From CADEEX01 sp964577955 (GTDB taxonomy: Bacteria > Acidobacteriota > Vicinamibacteria > Vicinamibacterales > CAVVIG01): 64,000 bases of DNA. The stretch's first letter is position 1. Each line of letters begins with the position of its first letter. Positions 9,152 to 17,775 of the stretch are shown one piece after another. A program made the position numbers and the translations under genes. The notes beneath the pieces were generated by a model. That model worked only from the letters and a program-made list of their open reading frames with translations, was not told the origin of the DNA and made no database searches. The DNA lies in contig CAZOAZ010000034.1 in the NCBI GenBank assembly GCA_964577955.1, positions 3,586-67,585 of the forward strand. Reading direction: 5' to 3'.

Positions 9152-9679
9152 CTACTTCAGCGTCAGCGTGTTTTCCGGATCCGGCCTGAACACCAGATAC
9201 CGCATGTCGCTCTCGATGTTGGCCCAGAGGTGTGGTGTCCGTCCCGGCGTGATGATCACGTCGCCGGGAACCACGTGGCGCCGGGTGCCGCCGTCGATCT
9301 TGGTGCCGGTGTAGTTGCCGCCGCGTCGTTGCGGCGCGCGGGCATCCGGAATCGTGCCGCCGGTGATGAGGTCCGCCGATCCTTCGAGGATGTAGAGGAT
9401 CTCGGTCATGTTCGTGTCGTGGTAGATCGCATCCTGCGGCGAGTTCTTCGGCCGCACCACGGCAAACACGCCGACTCGGTAGCCGCCGACGTCGACCGCG
9501 CGGATCACGCTGTCCGCGATGCGGTCCGGCGCCATGTGCGCGATGAAGTCCTGAATCTGGTCCTTGGTGACGTGGGTGGCCGGTGCCGTCTTGGGCTCCT
9601 GCGCGAACGCGGGCGCGGCCGCGGCGCACAACGAGAATGCTGCGATGGCGAGGCGTGACGTTCGCGGGATGGTTTTCAT
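9152..9679 (-). CDS. secreted cupin-domain protein
   Basis: The 175-residue protein has a signal peptide ending near A-F-A-Q (about residue 25). A single cupin barrel follows, with H-D-T-N-M-T-E-I-L-Y-I-L-E-G in motif 1 and P-G-D-V-I-I-T-P-G-R-T-P-H in motif 2. These carry the usual metal-binding His and Glu residues. Cupins of this kind are small metal-dependent enzymes or sugar/ligand binders; no substrate can be named. The start at 9679 gives a normal signal peptide; an in-frame start 78 bases upstream would put an arginine-rich stretch before it and is less likely. Confidence 0.8.
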   Translation of the reverse strand: MKTIPRTSRLAIAAFSLCAAAAPAFAQEPKTAPATHVTKDQIQDFIAHMAPDRIADSVIRAVDVGGYRVGVFAVVRPKNSPQDAIYHDTNMTEILYILEGSADLITGGTIPDARAPQRRGGNYTGTKIDGGTRRHVVPGDVIITPGRTPHLWANIESDMRYLVFRPDPENTLTLK

Positions 9680-9730
9680 GGCGGCAGTATACGCCCGCGC
9701 TGACATCCGAGGACACGCGCGCGGCGCGTT

Positions 9731-9756
9731 GTGGGTCCGGCTCACGCCGGACCCCA
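9731..9756. repeat. palindrome GTGGGTCCGGC-tcac-GCCGGACCCCAC
   Basis: Imperfect inverted repeat (one extra C in the right arm) between two minus-strand genes. It has the GGTCCGGC core of the other palindromes in the window. Confidence 0.65.
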
Positions 9757-9768
9757 CCGCATGCTCAG

Positions 9769-12700
9769 TCAGAGCGCCGGATTGCGGCGCTGCTCAGCGG
9801 CCGACCGCCTGGCCAGCGCGGCGATCGTCGTCATCAGTTCGATCGGATCGATCGGTTTGGCCAGGTGAATCTGGAATCCTGCGTTCAGCGCCCGGATCCG
9901 GTCCTCTGACCGCGCGTACGCGGTCAGTGCGGCCGCCGGCACCCGGTGGACGGCCGGATTGGGATGCTGGCGGACGCTCTGGATGAACTGGAATCCGTCG
10001 ACGAGCGGCATGCCCAGATCGGCGACGACGACGTCGGGCGGGTCACTCTCAAGACTCTTGAGGGCGTCTTCGGCTGAGCGCGCGGTGCTGACCTGCGCGC
10101 CGGCGGCGCGGAGGACTTCCGAGATCAGCGCGAGCGCGTCCGCCTCGTCGTCCACGGCCAGCACCCGGATGTTGCGCAGGTCGGGCATGGCACGCGGCAG
10201 TCCGGTGGCGCTCGAGCGCGGATGGGTCCGCACTTCCTCGCGCGCCGTCGGGTGCACGATCATGACCGGCAGGCGCACGCGGAACGTCGCGCCGTGATTG
10301 ACGCCGGCGCTCGCCGCTTCGATCGTGCCGCCATGCATTTCGATCAGCTGCCGTGAGATGGAAAGCCCCAGCCCCAGGCCGCCGTGTTCGCGCGTGATGC
10401 CGCCGTCGGCCTGGCGGAATCGCTCGAAGACATACGGCAGGAAGTCGTGCGGAATGCCGATCCCGGTGTCGCTGATGGTCACTTCGACGTGCGAGTTGAC
10501 CTGCTCGAGCCGAACCTGGACCCGGCCGCCCCGAGGGGTGAACTTCACCGCGTTCGACAGCAGATTCCAGAGCACCTGCTGCAGTCGTTCGGGGTCGCCG
10601 GCGATGGGCGTCGCGGCGGGATCGATCACCACCTCGACGCGCACGCCTTTGGCATCGGCCGCCGGCATGATCGCGTCGATCGCGTTCCTCACGACGTCGG
10701 GAAAGACGACCGGCTGCACGTTCAGCCGCATCTTGCCGGCGACGATGCGCGACATGTCGAGGACGTCTTCGACGATTTGGGTCAGCGAGGTCGCGTTCCG
10801 GTCGATGGTTTCGATCGCCTTGTCCTTCTTGTCCGGAGGGACGATGCCGGCGCGGAGGATGCGCGAGTAGCCCAGAATCGCGTTCAGCGGTGTCCGCAGC
10901 TCGTGCGAGAGGCTGGCCAGAAATTCGTCCTTGAGACGGCTGGCCTCCTGCACGCTCGCGTACAGCCGCGCATTCTCGAGCGCGACCGCGGCCCACGAGG
11001 CGATCCCTTCCGCGAGCCGCTGGTGGTGGGCGGTGAACTGTCCGGCCTCGGGGTGGCCGAAGAACAGCCCGCCGAGCACCTCGCCGGAGCGGCCCTTGAC
11101 CGGCACCGCCAGGTAGCTTCGCACCGGGAGATGGCCGTGCGGCATGCCGGAGTGCGGCGGGTTGTGGCCGTAGCGTGGATCCTTGGTGATGTCGTCGCTC
11201 AGCACGACGCCGGTGCCCTTGAACGTCGCCTCGAAGACCGGAGTGTTGCGCGGCATCGGGAATTGCGAGAACGCGTCGCGCGCGACTCCTGAGATCGTGT
11301 AGAGCGTGTACGACTCGCCGCTCTCGCCGAGCTGGTTGTAAAAGAACGCACCGAACTTCGCGCCAGTGAGCGTCGTCGCCGTGTCGGTCACCGCCTGGAG
11401 CACGTTGTCGCGGTCGAGATCTGACGCCACGACCGCACCGACGCGGTTGAGGGTTTCGGTGACTTCAGCGTTCTCGCGCAGCAGACGCACGTGCTCGCGC
11501 TCGACCCGTTTGAGCAAGGTGATGTCACGCGCGATCTTGGACGCGCCGATGATCACGCCCGCGTCGTTCCGTACCGGCGAAATGGTCAGTGCGACGTCGA
11601 CCAGTGTGCCGTCCTTCGTCAGGCGTTCGGTCTCGAAATGCTCGACGCGCTGGCCGGAGCGCATCCGCTCGAGGATGTCGTCTTCCTCCTGCTGGCGCTC
11701 GGCGGGAATGAGGATCCGCACCGGCTTGCCGATCAGCTCGCTCGCGGTATAGCCGAACAGCCGCTCCGCCGCGACGTTGCACGACTGGATGACACCGTTC
11801 AGATCCTTCGAGATGATCGCATCCTCGGCGGAGTCGACGATGGCCGCGAGATAGGCCGACTGCTCGTTGCGGAGGCGGAGCGCGCGCTCGGTCTCGCGGC
11901 GCATCTGCGACAGCGCAAGCTGGGAGCCGACCGACGCCAGCAGTTCCCGTGCGCTGAACGGTTTGACCAGGTAGTCGCTGGCGCCGGCCTGCAATCCTTC
12001 GACGCGCGCCTCTTCGCCCGCCCTCGCCGACAGCAGAATGACGGGAATCGACCGGATGCGTTCGTCGCCACGGATCTCCTTCAGAAGGCCGAATCCGTCG
12101 AGCCCCGGCATCATCACGTCGGAGAGCACGAGATCGGGTTGGCGCTCGCGGACGCATTGAAGAGCGGCGAGCCCGTCGCTCACCGTCTCGAGCCGGTACC
12201 TGGAGCCGAGGATCCGCGACAGATAGTCGCGCATGTCGGCGTTGTCGTCGGCGACGAGCACGGACGGAACGGCGGCGTCCGGCGCGAGGACACGGGGCTC
12301 GTCGGACGAAGACGACGCGCCGGGGGGCAGCCACCGTAAGGCTTCCTCGACATACGCAGTCACGCCGATGTCGGTCGGCGTCAGCTGGCGCGCTGCGGCA
12401 ATCCGTTCGGGTGGCAGGTGAGACGTTCCCGTGCGAATCCGGACCGTGAACGTGGCGCCGCGGCCTTCCTGGCTGTGAACGGTCGCCTGCCCGCCATGCA
12501 GGCGAGCCAGTTCCTGGACGAGGGCCAGGCCGATCCCGGTGCCCTCGTGGGTCCGCGCCCGCACGTGCTTGACGCGATGGAACCGCTCGAACATCCGCGG
12601 CAGATCCGCGGCCGGGATGCCGACGCCGCTGTCGCTCACGGTCAACTCGACGCCGCCCGCCGACTCGTGAAGGCGAAGGGCGATCCCGCCCTCGAACGTG

Positions 12701-14022
12701 AACTTCAGCGCGTTCGACAGCAGGTTGAAGACGATCTTTTCCCACATGTCACGATCGACGTAGACGGGTTCGACCAGTGGCTCGCAGTCGACGGTGAACG
12801 TCAGCCCGGCGCGCTCGACCGCGGATGCGAACAGGGCGGCCAGCTCGCGGGTCAGCCGGGCCAGATCCGTGGGTTCGTAGCTCGCATCGGCGCGGCCGGC
12901 TTCGATGCGCGAGAAATCGAGCAGCGTGTTTACCAGCCGGAGCAGGCGCAGGGCGCTGCGGTGCGCGACTTCCTGGCGTTCGCGATGCACCACCGGCAGC
13001 GGCGTGTCCGCATCGGCGAGCCCGTCTTCGATCGGTCCGACCAGGAGGGTGAGCGGCGTGCGGAATTCGTGGCTGACGTTGCTGAAGAACATCGTCTTGG
13101 CGCGATCCAGCGCGGCGAGCGCCTCGGCGCGGTTGCGTTCCTGCTCGTAGGCGCGCGCGTTGCTGACGGCCGTTTTGAGCTGATCGACGACGAGATCGAG
13201 GAACGCGCGGTACTGATCGTCGAAGGGCCGTTTCGGATTCACACCCACCACGAGCCTGACGGCGCGTGAATCCTCGGCGCTGCCGGCCGACACCGTGAGC
13301 TCTCGTATGAACTCGTGCGGCGTGCGGCCCAGCCGTGCCAGCGCGTCAGGCGTGGCCGACTGCACCTGGTCGTCGAAATACGTGAGCGCGAACGGAATGT
13401 CCTGCGGCCATTCGGCGATCGTCTCGATCGCCAGCCGGCAGGCGTCCGCCGTGGTACGCGCGGCGGCGTTGCGCTCGGCGAGATCCTTCAGCAGCGCGAG
13501 ACGGCGCCCGCCGATCACGCGCTCGGTCGTTTCAGTGACGATGCAATAGACGCCGCCGACGTCTCCGGACTCGACGCGCACCGGATCGTAGGAGACGTCG
13601 AAGTACGTCTCCTCGGGAAATCCATAGCGCTCGAGCTCGAACAACATGTCCTTGGCCCAGAACGCCTCGCCGCTGCGGACGACGGTGGCGAGCAGAGGGT
13701 GGAGCACGCTGTCCCAGATTTCGCGCCAGGCGTCCCGACCCGGCCAACCCAGCGCATGCGGGTGCTTGGCGCCAAAGACCGGCCGGTAGGCGTCGTTGTA
13801 CAGAACCGCGAACTCCGGTCCCCAGAACAGGATGATCTGGGCCTTGGAGGGCAAGAGCATGCTGACGGTGCTGCGCAGGCTCTGCGGCCACGTCTCCGGC
13901 AGGCCCAGGGGCGTCCGCGCCCAGTTCATCGCCCGCATCCGGCCGCCCATTTCGCCGCCGCCGTCGAGGAACCTGAGATCCTGTCCGCCGGAGCGAAGAC
14001 TCGTCATCAATTCCTGTGGCAT
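9769..14022 (-). CDS. double hybrid sensor histidine kinase
   Basis: The 1417-residue protein has two complete kinase-receiver sets in one chain. The order is: a PAS-like sensor (about 30-170), a GAF-like region (170-295), HisKA with H318 in S-H-E-F-R-T-P, an HATPase domain, and a receiver with D634 in S-D-V-M-M-P. Then follow a PAS domain (about 720-850), a GAF domain (about 870-1015), a second HisKA with H1038 in S-H-E-L-R-T-P, a second HATPase domain and a final receiver with D1334 in A-D-L-G-M-P. No membrane segment or output domain is seen, so it is a cytoplasmic phosphorelay hub that must pass phosphate to a partner encoded elsewhere. The signal is unknown; the first PAS follows a phytochrome-kinase-like N-terminus (M-N-W-A-R-T-P-L-G). 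Confidence 0.93.
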   Translation of the reverse strand: MPQELMTSLRSGGQDLRFLDGGGEMGGRMRAMNWARTPLGLPETWPQSLRSTVSMLLPSKAQIILFWGPEFAVLYNDAYRPVFGAKHPHALGWPGRDAWREIWDSVLHPLLATVVRSGEAFWAKDMLFELERYGFPEETYFDVSYDPVRVESGDVGGVYCIVTETTERVIGGRRLALLKDLAERNAAARTTADACRLAIETIAEWPQDIPFALTYFDDQVQSATPDALARLGRTPHEFIRELTVSAGSAEDSRAVRLVVGVNPKRPFDDQYRAFLDLVVDQLKTAVSNARAYEQERNRAEALAALDRAKTMFFSNVSHEFRTPLTLLVGPIEDGLADADTPLPVVHRERQEVAHRSALRLLRLVNTLLDFSRIEAGRADASYEPTDLARLTRELAALFASAVERAGLTFTVDCEPLVEPVYVDRDMWEKIVFNLLSNALKFTFEGGIALRLHESAGGVELTVSDSGVGIPAADLPRMFERFHRVKHVRARTHEGTGIGLALVQELARLHGGQATVHSQEGRGATFTVRIRTGTSHLPPERIAAARQLTPTDIGVTAYVEEALRWLPPGASSSSDEPRVLAPDAAVPSVLVADDNADMRDYLSRILGSRYRLETVSDGLAALQCVRERQPDLVLSDVMMPGLDGFGLLKEIRGDERIRSIPVILLSARAGEEARVEGLQAGASDYLVKPFSARELLASVGSQLALSQMRRETERALRLRNEQSAYLAAIVDSAEDAIISKDLNGVIQSCNVAAERLFGYTASELIGKPVRILIPAERQQEEDDILERMRSGQRVEHFETERLTKDGTLVDVALTISPVRNDAGVIIGASKIARDITLLKRVEREHVRLLRENAEVTETLNRVGAVVASDLDRDNVLQAVTDTATTLTGAKFGAFFYNQLGESGESYTLYTISGVARDAFSQFPMPRNTPVFEATFKGTGVVLSDDITKDPRYGHNPPHSGMPHGHLPVRSYLAVPVKGRSGEVLGGLFFGHPEAGQFTAHHQRLAEGIASWAAVALENARLYASVQEASRLKDEFLASLSHELRTPLNAILGYSRILRAGIVPPDKKDKAIETIDRNATSLTQIVEDVLDMSRIVAGKMRLNVQPVVFPDVVRNAIDAIMPAADAKGVRVEVVIDPAATPIAGDPERLQQVLWNLLSNAVKFTPRGGRVQVRLEQVNSHVEVTISDTGIGIPHDFLPYVFERFRQADGGITREHGGLGLGLSISRQLIEMHGGTIEAASAGVNHGATFRVRLPVMIVHPTAREEVRTHPRSSATGLPRAMPDLRNIRVLAVDDEADALALISEVLRAAGAQVSTARSAEDALKSLESDPPDVVVADLGMPLVDGFQFIQSVRQHPNPAVHRVPAAALTAYARSEDRIRALNAGFQIHLAKPIDPIELMTTIAALARRSAAEQRRNPAL

Positions 14023-14224
14023 CTACCGGTCATTCGCGTGGCGAAATCGCCCCCTATAGCAAACGCTGAGCCACTCGAGCTAGCCGCGAAACCCGGGCAA
14101 CACGCCCCAGGCCCTGCCAAATGGGCTTCTTCGTTCCACTCTTCGGCTTTTCCGTGCTCAGCGCTTGTCAGTGAGGGGGTATTCGGACTACCGTGACGCG
14201 GGTCGTTTCGCTTGGAGGACTGTG

Positions 14225-15217
14225 ATGCGTGTTCCCGCTCTCGTGCTTCTGATCAGCGGTCTTGCCCTCGGGGCCGTGGCCCCGCTGGCCGGCCAATCGC
14301 CTCAGTGGAAGGCGCCGCGGACGCCTGACGGAAAGCCCGACCTTCAGGGCACGTTCACGTTTGCCACGATCACGCCGCTCCAGCGGCCTGAAGCGCTGAA
14401 GGGCAAGGCGACGCTGACCCCCGAGGAGGCGGCCGCATTCGAGAAAGCGGAAAACGATCGCCTCAATCGCGATCTCTTCGACCCGGAAAAGGGGCAGCCG
14501 AGCGCCGGGTATCCCGGGCGGGCGCAGGGCGGCGTGCTCTCCTACAACGATTTCTGGTACGAACGCGGCGACCAGCTCACGAAAGACCGTCGCACGTCGC
14601 TCATCACCGATCCCCCGGACGGTCGCATTCCGCTCAGTGCCGCGGCGCGCGCGCGTCAGGCGGAGCGCGGGAGGAGGACCGAGGCCGAAATGTACACGGA
14701 TCCCGAGGCGCTCAGCGTCGTCGACCAGTGCATTGTCGGTTTCAACGCCGGACCGCCGATGACATCGGGCACTTACAACAACAACATGCAGATTGTGCAG
14801 ACGCCCGGCTACGTCATGATCATGACCGAGATGGTCCACAGCGCGCGGATCATCCCGACCGACGGCCGTCCGCACGGCCCGGTGCCGCAATGGAGCGGCG
14901 ATTCGGTTGGCCACTGGGAGGGCGATACGCTCGTCGTCGAGACCGTCAACTTCAAGCGTGAGATCTACAACCTGCCCGGTTCGACGCCGAAGACCAAGGT
15001 CGTCGAACGCTTCACGCGGATCGATCCGAGAACGATCGAGTACAAGTACACGATCACCGACCCGGACGCGTACACCCAGTCCTGGACCGCGTCGCTGCCG
15101 CTCCGGGAGATCGACGAGCTTCTGTACGAATACGCCTGCCATGAAGCGAACTACGGCATGGAAGGCGTCCTCCGCGGCGCGCGTTTCCGCGAAAAGCAGG
15201 GGAACACGAAGGACTGA
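14225..15217 (+). CDS. secreted protein of unknown function, full-length member of the family at 1-132
   Basis: The 330-residue protein has a signal peptide (about 1-23) and a GGAGGA ribosome site six bases before the ATG at 14225. The conserved look of the sequence (W-K-A-P-R-T-P-D-G-K-P-D-L-Q-G after the signal; H-W-E-G-D-T-L-V-V-E-T-V-N-F in the middle; Y-E-Y-A-C-H-E-A-N near the end) marks a family often found in many copies in Acidobacteria. I know of no tested function. The two Cys residues could form a disulfide. Confidence 0.8.
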   Translation: MRVPALVLLISGLALGAVAPLAGQSPQWKAPRTPDGKPDLQGTFTFATITPLQRPEALKGKATLTPEEAAAFEKAENDRLNRDLFDPEKGQPSAGYPGRAQGGVLSYNDFWYERGDQLTKDRRTSLITDPPDGRIPLSAAARARQAERGRRTEAEMYTDPEALSVVDQCIVGFNAGPPMTSGTYNNNMQIVQTPGYVMIMTEMVHSARIIPTDGRPHGPVPQWSGDSVGHWEGDTLVVETVNFKREIYNLPGSTPKTKVVERFTRIDPRTIEYKYTITDPDAYTQSWTASLPLREIDELLYEYACHEANYGMEGVLRGARFREKQGNTKD

Positions 15218-15261
15218 GAAAAGCCTCAGTTCCTGAGATCCTGAAATCCTAGATTACAGAG

Positions 15262-16977
15262 TCACTGACGATCCCGGTCCCGCCTGACCAGGACCTTCTT
15301 GCCGCGGATCATCGTGGCGCGAAGGGCGGCGATGATGTCGTCGGCGTGCGCCGCCTCGACGTCGACCAGCGAGAAGTTGTCGGCAACTTCGATCGCGCCG
15401 ACGGAGCGCGACGTGACGCCGGCTTCGCCGGTGATCGCGCCGACGAGATCGCCAGGGCGAACGCCAGCCTTGCGACCGGCGCCGATGAACAGCCGGGCCA
15501 TCGGGCCCGGATCGCGATGACTCTTGTCAGTCGTCCGCTCATGCTTGACGAGGCGCGGCTCGCCAGGGCTCTGGTGGCGTCCGGCTTTAGCCGGATGGCT
15601 GTCCCGTTCAGGCCGGCTGGCGACCGTGGCGACCGGAATTTCCTTGTCCTCGCCGTCGCCGACCGTTGCCGCATGCGCCATGGCCACCGCGGCAGCGGCA
15701 ATGTCCACGATGTCGAATTCCTGGGCGAGCGACTCGACCACGACGCGGGTGTGCGCCTCCTTCCCGGCGAGCAGACGCTCGCGGAGCGAGGCGCGGGTGA
15801 GATCCAGCTGCCGCGCGCGCACATCGGCCACCGTCGGCACGGCGGCCATCTCGATCTTCGCCCGTGTGAACTTCTCGATCAGTTTCAGGAGCCGGTGTTC
15901 GCGCGGCTCGGCCAGCGTAATAGCTGTCCCAGCGCGGCCCGCCCGGCCGGTGCGGCCGATGCGATGCAGATACGCCTCGGGTGATGCCGGCACGTCGTAG
16001 TTGACGACGTGCGTCAAATGCTCGATGTCGAGACCGCGAGCCGCGACGTCGGTCGCGATCAGCAGCTCGGCTTTCTTCGCGCGAAACGACGCCATCACGC
16101 GGTCGCGCTGGCGCTGTTCCATGCCGCCGTGCAAGGCTTCGCTGCGGCGGCCGTGGGCCTTGAAGGTTTCGACCAGCGCTTCGACTTCGAGCCGCGTGCG
16201 GCAGAACACCAGCGCCGCGGCGGGATCTTCCATGTCCAGCACGCGCGCGAGCGTCGCCGGCTTGTGCGGGCGGTTGACGATGTAGGCGATCTGGCGGACG
16301 CGAGGCATCTTGCCGGCGGCCGTCTTCTCACGGGCGATCGTCACGCGGTGCGGATTCTTCAGATGCCGCTGCGCAATCGCCGCAATCCGCGGTGGCATCG
16401 TCGCCGAAAAGAGCGCGGTTTGCCGGCTGTCCGGCGTGGCCTTCAGGATCGCGTCGAGGTCCTCGGCGAAACCCATGTCGAGCATCTCGTCGGCTTCGTC
16501 GAGGATGAGGACGGTGAGGCCGTCGAGCTTCAGCGTCTGGCGCCGCATGTGATCCAGCGCGCGTCCCGGCGTGGCCACCACGACGTGGGCGCCGCGTTGC
16601 AGGGCGCTGATCTGCGAATGCATCGGCGCGCCGCCGTAGAGCGGCAGGACGGTCAGGCGCAGGCCTTTACCGTACTTGTGGATCGCCTCGGCGACCTGCA
16701 TCGCCAGTTCGCGCGTCGGCACGAGCACGAGGCCGCAGGTCTGCCGGGCGCCGGGCCGTGTGTCGCCAATGCGCTGCAGCATCGGCAGCGCGAAGGCCGC
16801 GGTCTTGCCGGTCCCCGTCTCTCCCTGACCGAGAAGATCGCGCCCTTCGAGCAGGAACGGAATCGCCTCGCGTTGAATTGATGTGGGTTCTTCGTAACCG
16901 AGCGCCGACACGACATCGACGAGTTCACGGCGGAGCCCAAGGGCGGCAAATCCTGGCGGCGAAGACGAATCATCCAT
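15262..16977 (-). CDS. DEAD-box ATP-dependent RNA helicase
   Basis: The 571-residue protein carries all the core motifs: G-E-T-G-T-G-K-T (about 52-59), P-T-R-E-L-A, D-E-A-D (about 160), S-A-T (about 193) and H-R-I-G-R-T-G-R (about 335-342). A DbpA-type RNA-binding domain (about 485-565) forms the C-terminus, as in CsdA/DeaD and DbpA. It unwinds short RNA duplexes, probably in ribosome assembly or cold adaptation. The linker before the last domain contains P-A-K-A-G from an in-frame palindromic repeat. The start at 16977 (M-D-D-S-S) puts the Q-motif at a normal distance; an upstream in-frame ATG at 17034 lies near a dispersed repeat and is less likely. Confidence 0.93.
   Translation of the reverse strand: MDDSSSPPGFAALGLRRELVDVVSALGYEEPTSIQREAIPFLLEGRDLLGQGETGTGKTAAFALPMLQRIGDTRPGARQTCGLVLVPTRELAMQVAEAIHKYGKGLRLTVLPLYGGAPMHSQISALQRGAHVVVATPGRALDHMRRQTLKLDGLTVLILDEADEMLDMGFAEDLDAILKATPDSRQTALFSATMPPRIAAIAQRHLKNPHRVTIAREKTAAGKMPRVRQIAYIVNRPHKPATLARVLDMEDPAAALVFCRTRLEVEALVETFKAHGRRSEALHGGMEQRQRDRVMASFRAKKAELLIATDVAARGLDIEHLTHVVNYDVPASPEAYLHRIGRTGRAGRAGTAITLAEPREHRLLKLIEKFTRAKIEMAAVPTVADVRARQLDLTRASLRERLLAGKEAHTRVVVESLAQEFDIVDIAAAAVAMAHAATVGDGEDKEIPVATVASRPERDSHPAKAGRHQSPGEPRLVKHERTTDKSHRDPGPMARLFIGAGRKAGVRPGDLVGAITGEAGVTSRSVGAIEVADNFSLVDVEAAHADDIIAALRATMIRGKKVLVRRDRDRQ
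15580..15595. repeat. palindrome TCCGGCT-tt-AGCCGGA inside the helicase gene
   Basis: Perfect 7-base inverted repeat in frame in the helicase linker, giving P-A-K-A-G at about residues 462-466, the same peptide as in the acylase at 2222-2241. Confidence 0.75.
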
Positions 16978-17023
16978 CTGCTCTAGCTTACTGGTTCGCG
17001 GCGACGGCTGCCGGCGATGGCTG

Positions 17024-17058
17024 AAATGCGCCACGAAAACACAGAAACACGAAACGCT
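17024..17058. repeat. partial copy of the AAATGCGCCACGAAAACAC hairpin element
   Basis: One arm of the dispersed element seen in full at 36597, 59125 and 63649. It lies between the helicase and DUF998 genes and borders the DUF998 stop codon. Confidence 0.6.
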
Positions 17059-17775
17059 TTAGTCTGACGACGTTTCAGGCCTCGCGAATGTGATTCCCAG
17101 GATCGCGATCCAGATCATCCACGTGTAGATGTTCACGCGTTCGGTCAAGCCGATCCACGGCGAGTCCGTGGTGGCCTGCAGGCCGGCCCAGGCGCCGAAG
17201 ACGAGCGTCACGACGAGGGTCGCGACGGTGTACCACCGGAACCAGCCGCGGCGGATGAACGCGCCGACCGCGAGGGCGAGCAGGATGAAGACGCCCTGGA
17301 GCGCGGTGGTCCAGATGTGCAGCCAGGTCTGGTCAGTCAGCCCGGCGGCGCGCAGATCCATCGGCGCGGCGACCAGGCCGACGCTGCTGGTCACGCCGTA
17401 ACCGGCGAGGGCGACGGCGGTCAGGCGTCCGGCCCGGGAACCGGCCGCTGATCGCCACACCCCGCCGGTGAACGCGAGGACCAGAAGGTTGTAGGGCACG
17501 AATGCCGCGACCATCAGCGGTCTGGTCGGCGCACTCCTCGCGATCAGCTCGCTGACCATCTGCGATCGGTAGGCGTGATATTCGGGGTAGAGCAGTGCCG
17601 CCAGCACGTCGATCGCGAGCAGGTAGAGGGCGGACGATGCCACGCCGCAGACGAGGAGCGCCCTCCGCGTCGTCGTGTCCGACGGCTCGTCGGAAAATTT
17701 GCCCGGGGCGTGCGGAGAAATCCCCGTGGATTCTTGATACAGTTCGCGCGTTGAAGAGGTCCCGATGCCACGCAT
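17059..17775 (-). CDS. DUF998 family membrane protein
   Basis: This 238-residue protein has about six hydrophobic segments in the pattern of DUF998 proteins, a membrane family of unknown function. Features include L-Y-P-E-Y-H-A-Y-R-S-Q-M-V-S-E-L after the first segment and L-H-I-W-T-T-A-L-Q in the middle. The start is uncertain. The ATG at 17775 overlaps the divergent amidohydrolase start by 11 bases and adds a polar leader of about 37 residues; an internal GTG nearer the first membrane segment is possible. The stop codon abuts a dispersed repeat arm. Confidence 0.72.
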   Translation of the reverse strand: MRGIGTSSTRELYQESTGISPHAPGKFSDEPSDTTTRRALLVCGVASSALYLLAIDVLAALLYPEYHAYRSQMVSELIARSAPTRPLMVAAFVPYNLLVLAFTGGVWRSAAGSRAGRLTAVALAGYGVTSSVGLVAAPMDLRAAGLTDQTWLHIWTTALQGVFILLALAVGAFIRRGWFRWYTVATLVVTLVFGAWAGLQATTDSPWIGLTERVNIYTWMIWIAILGITFARPETSSD

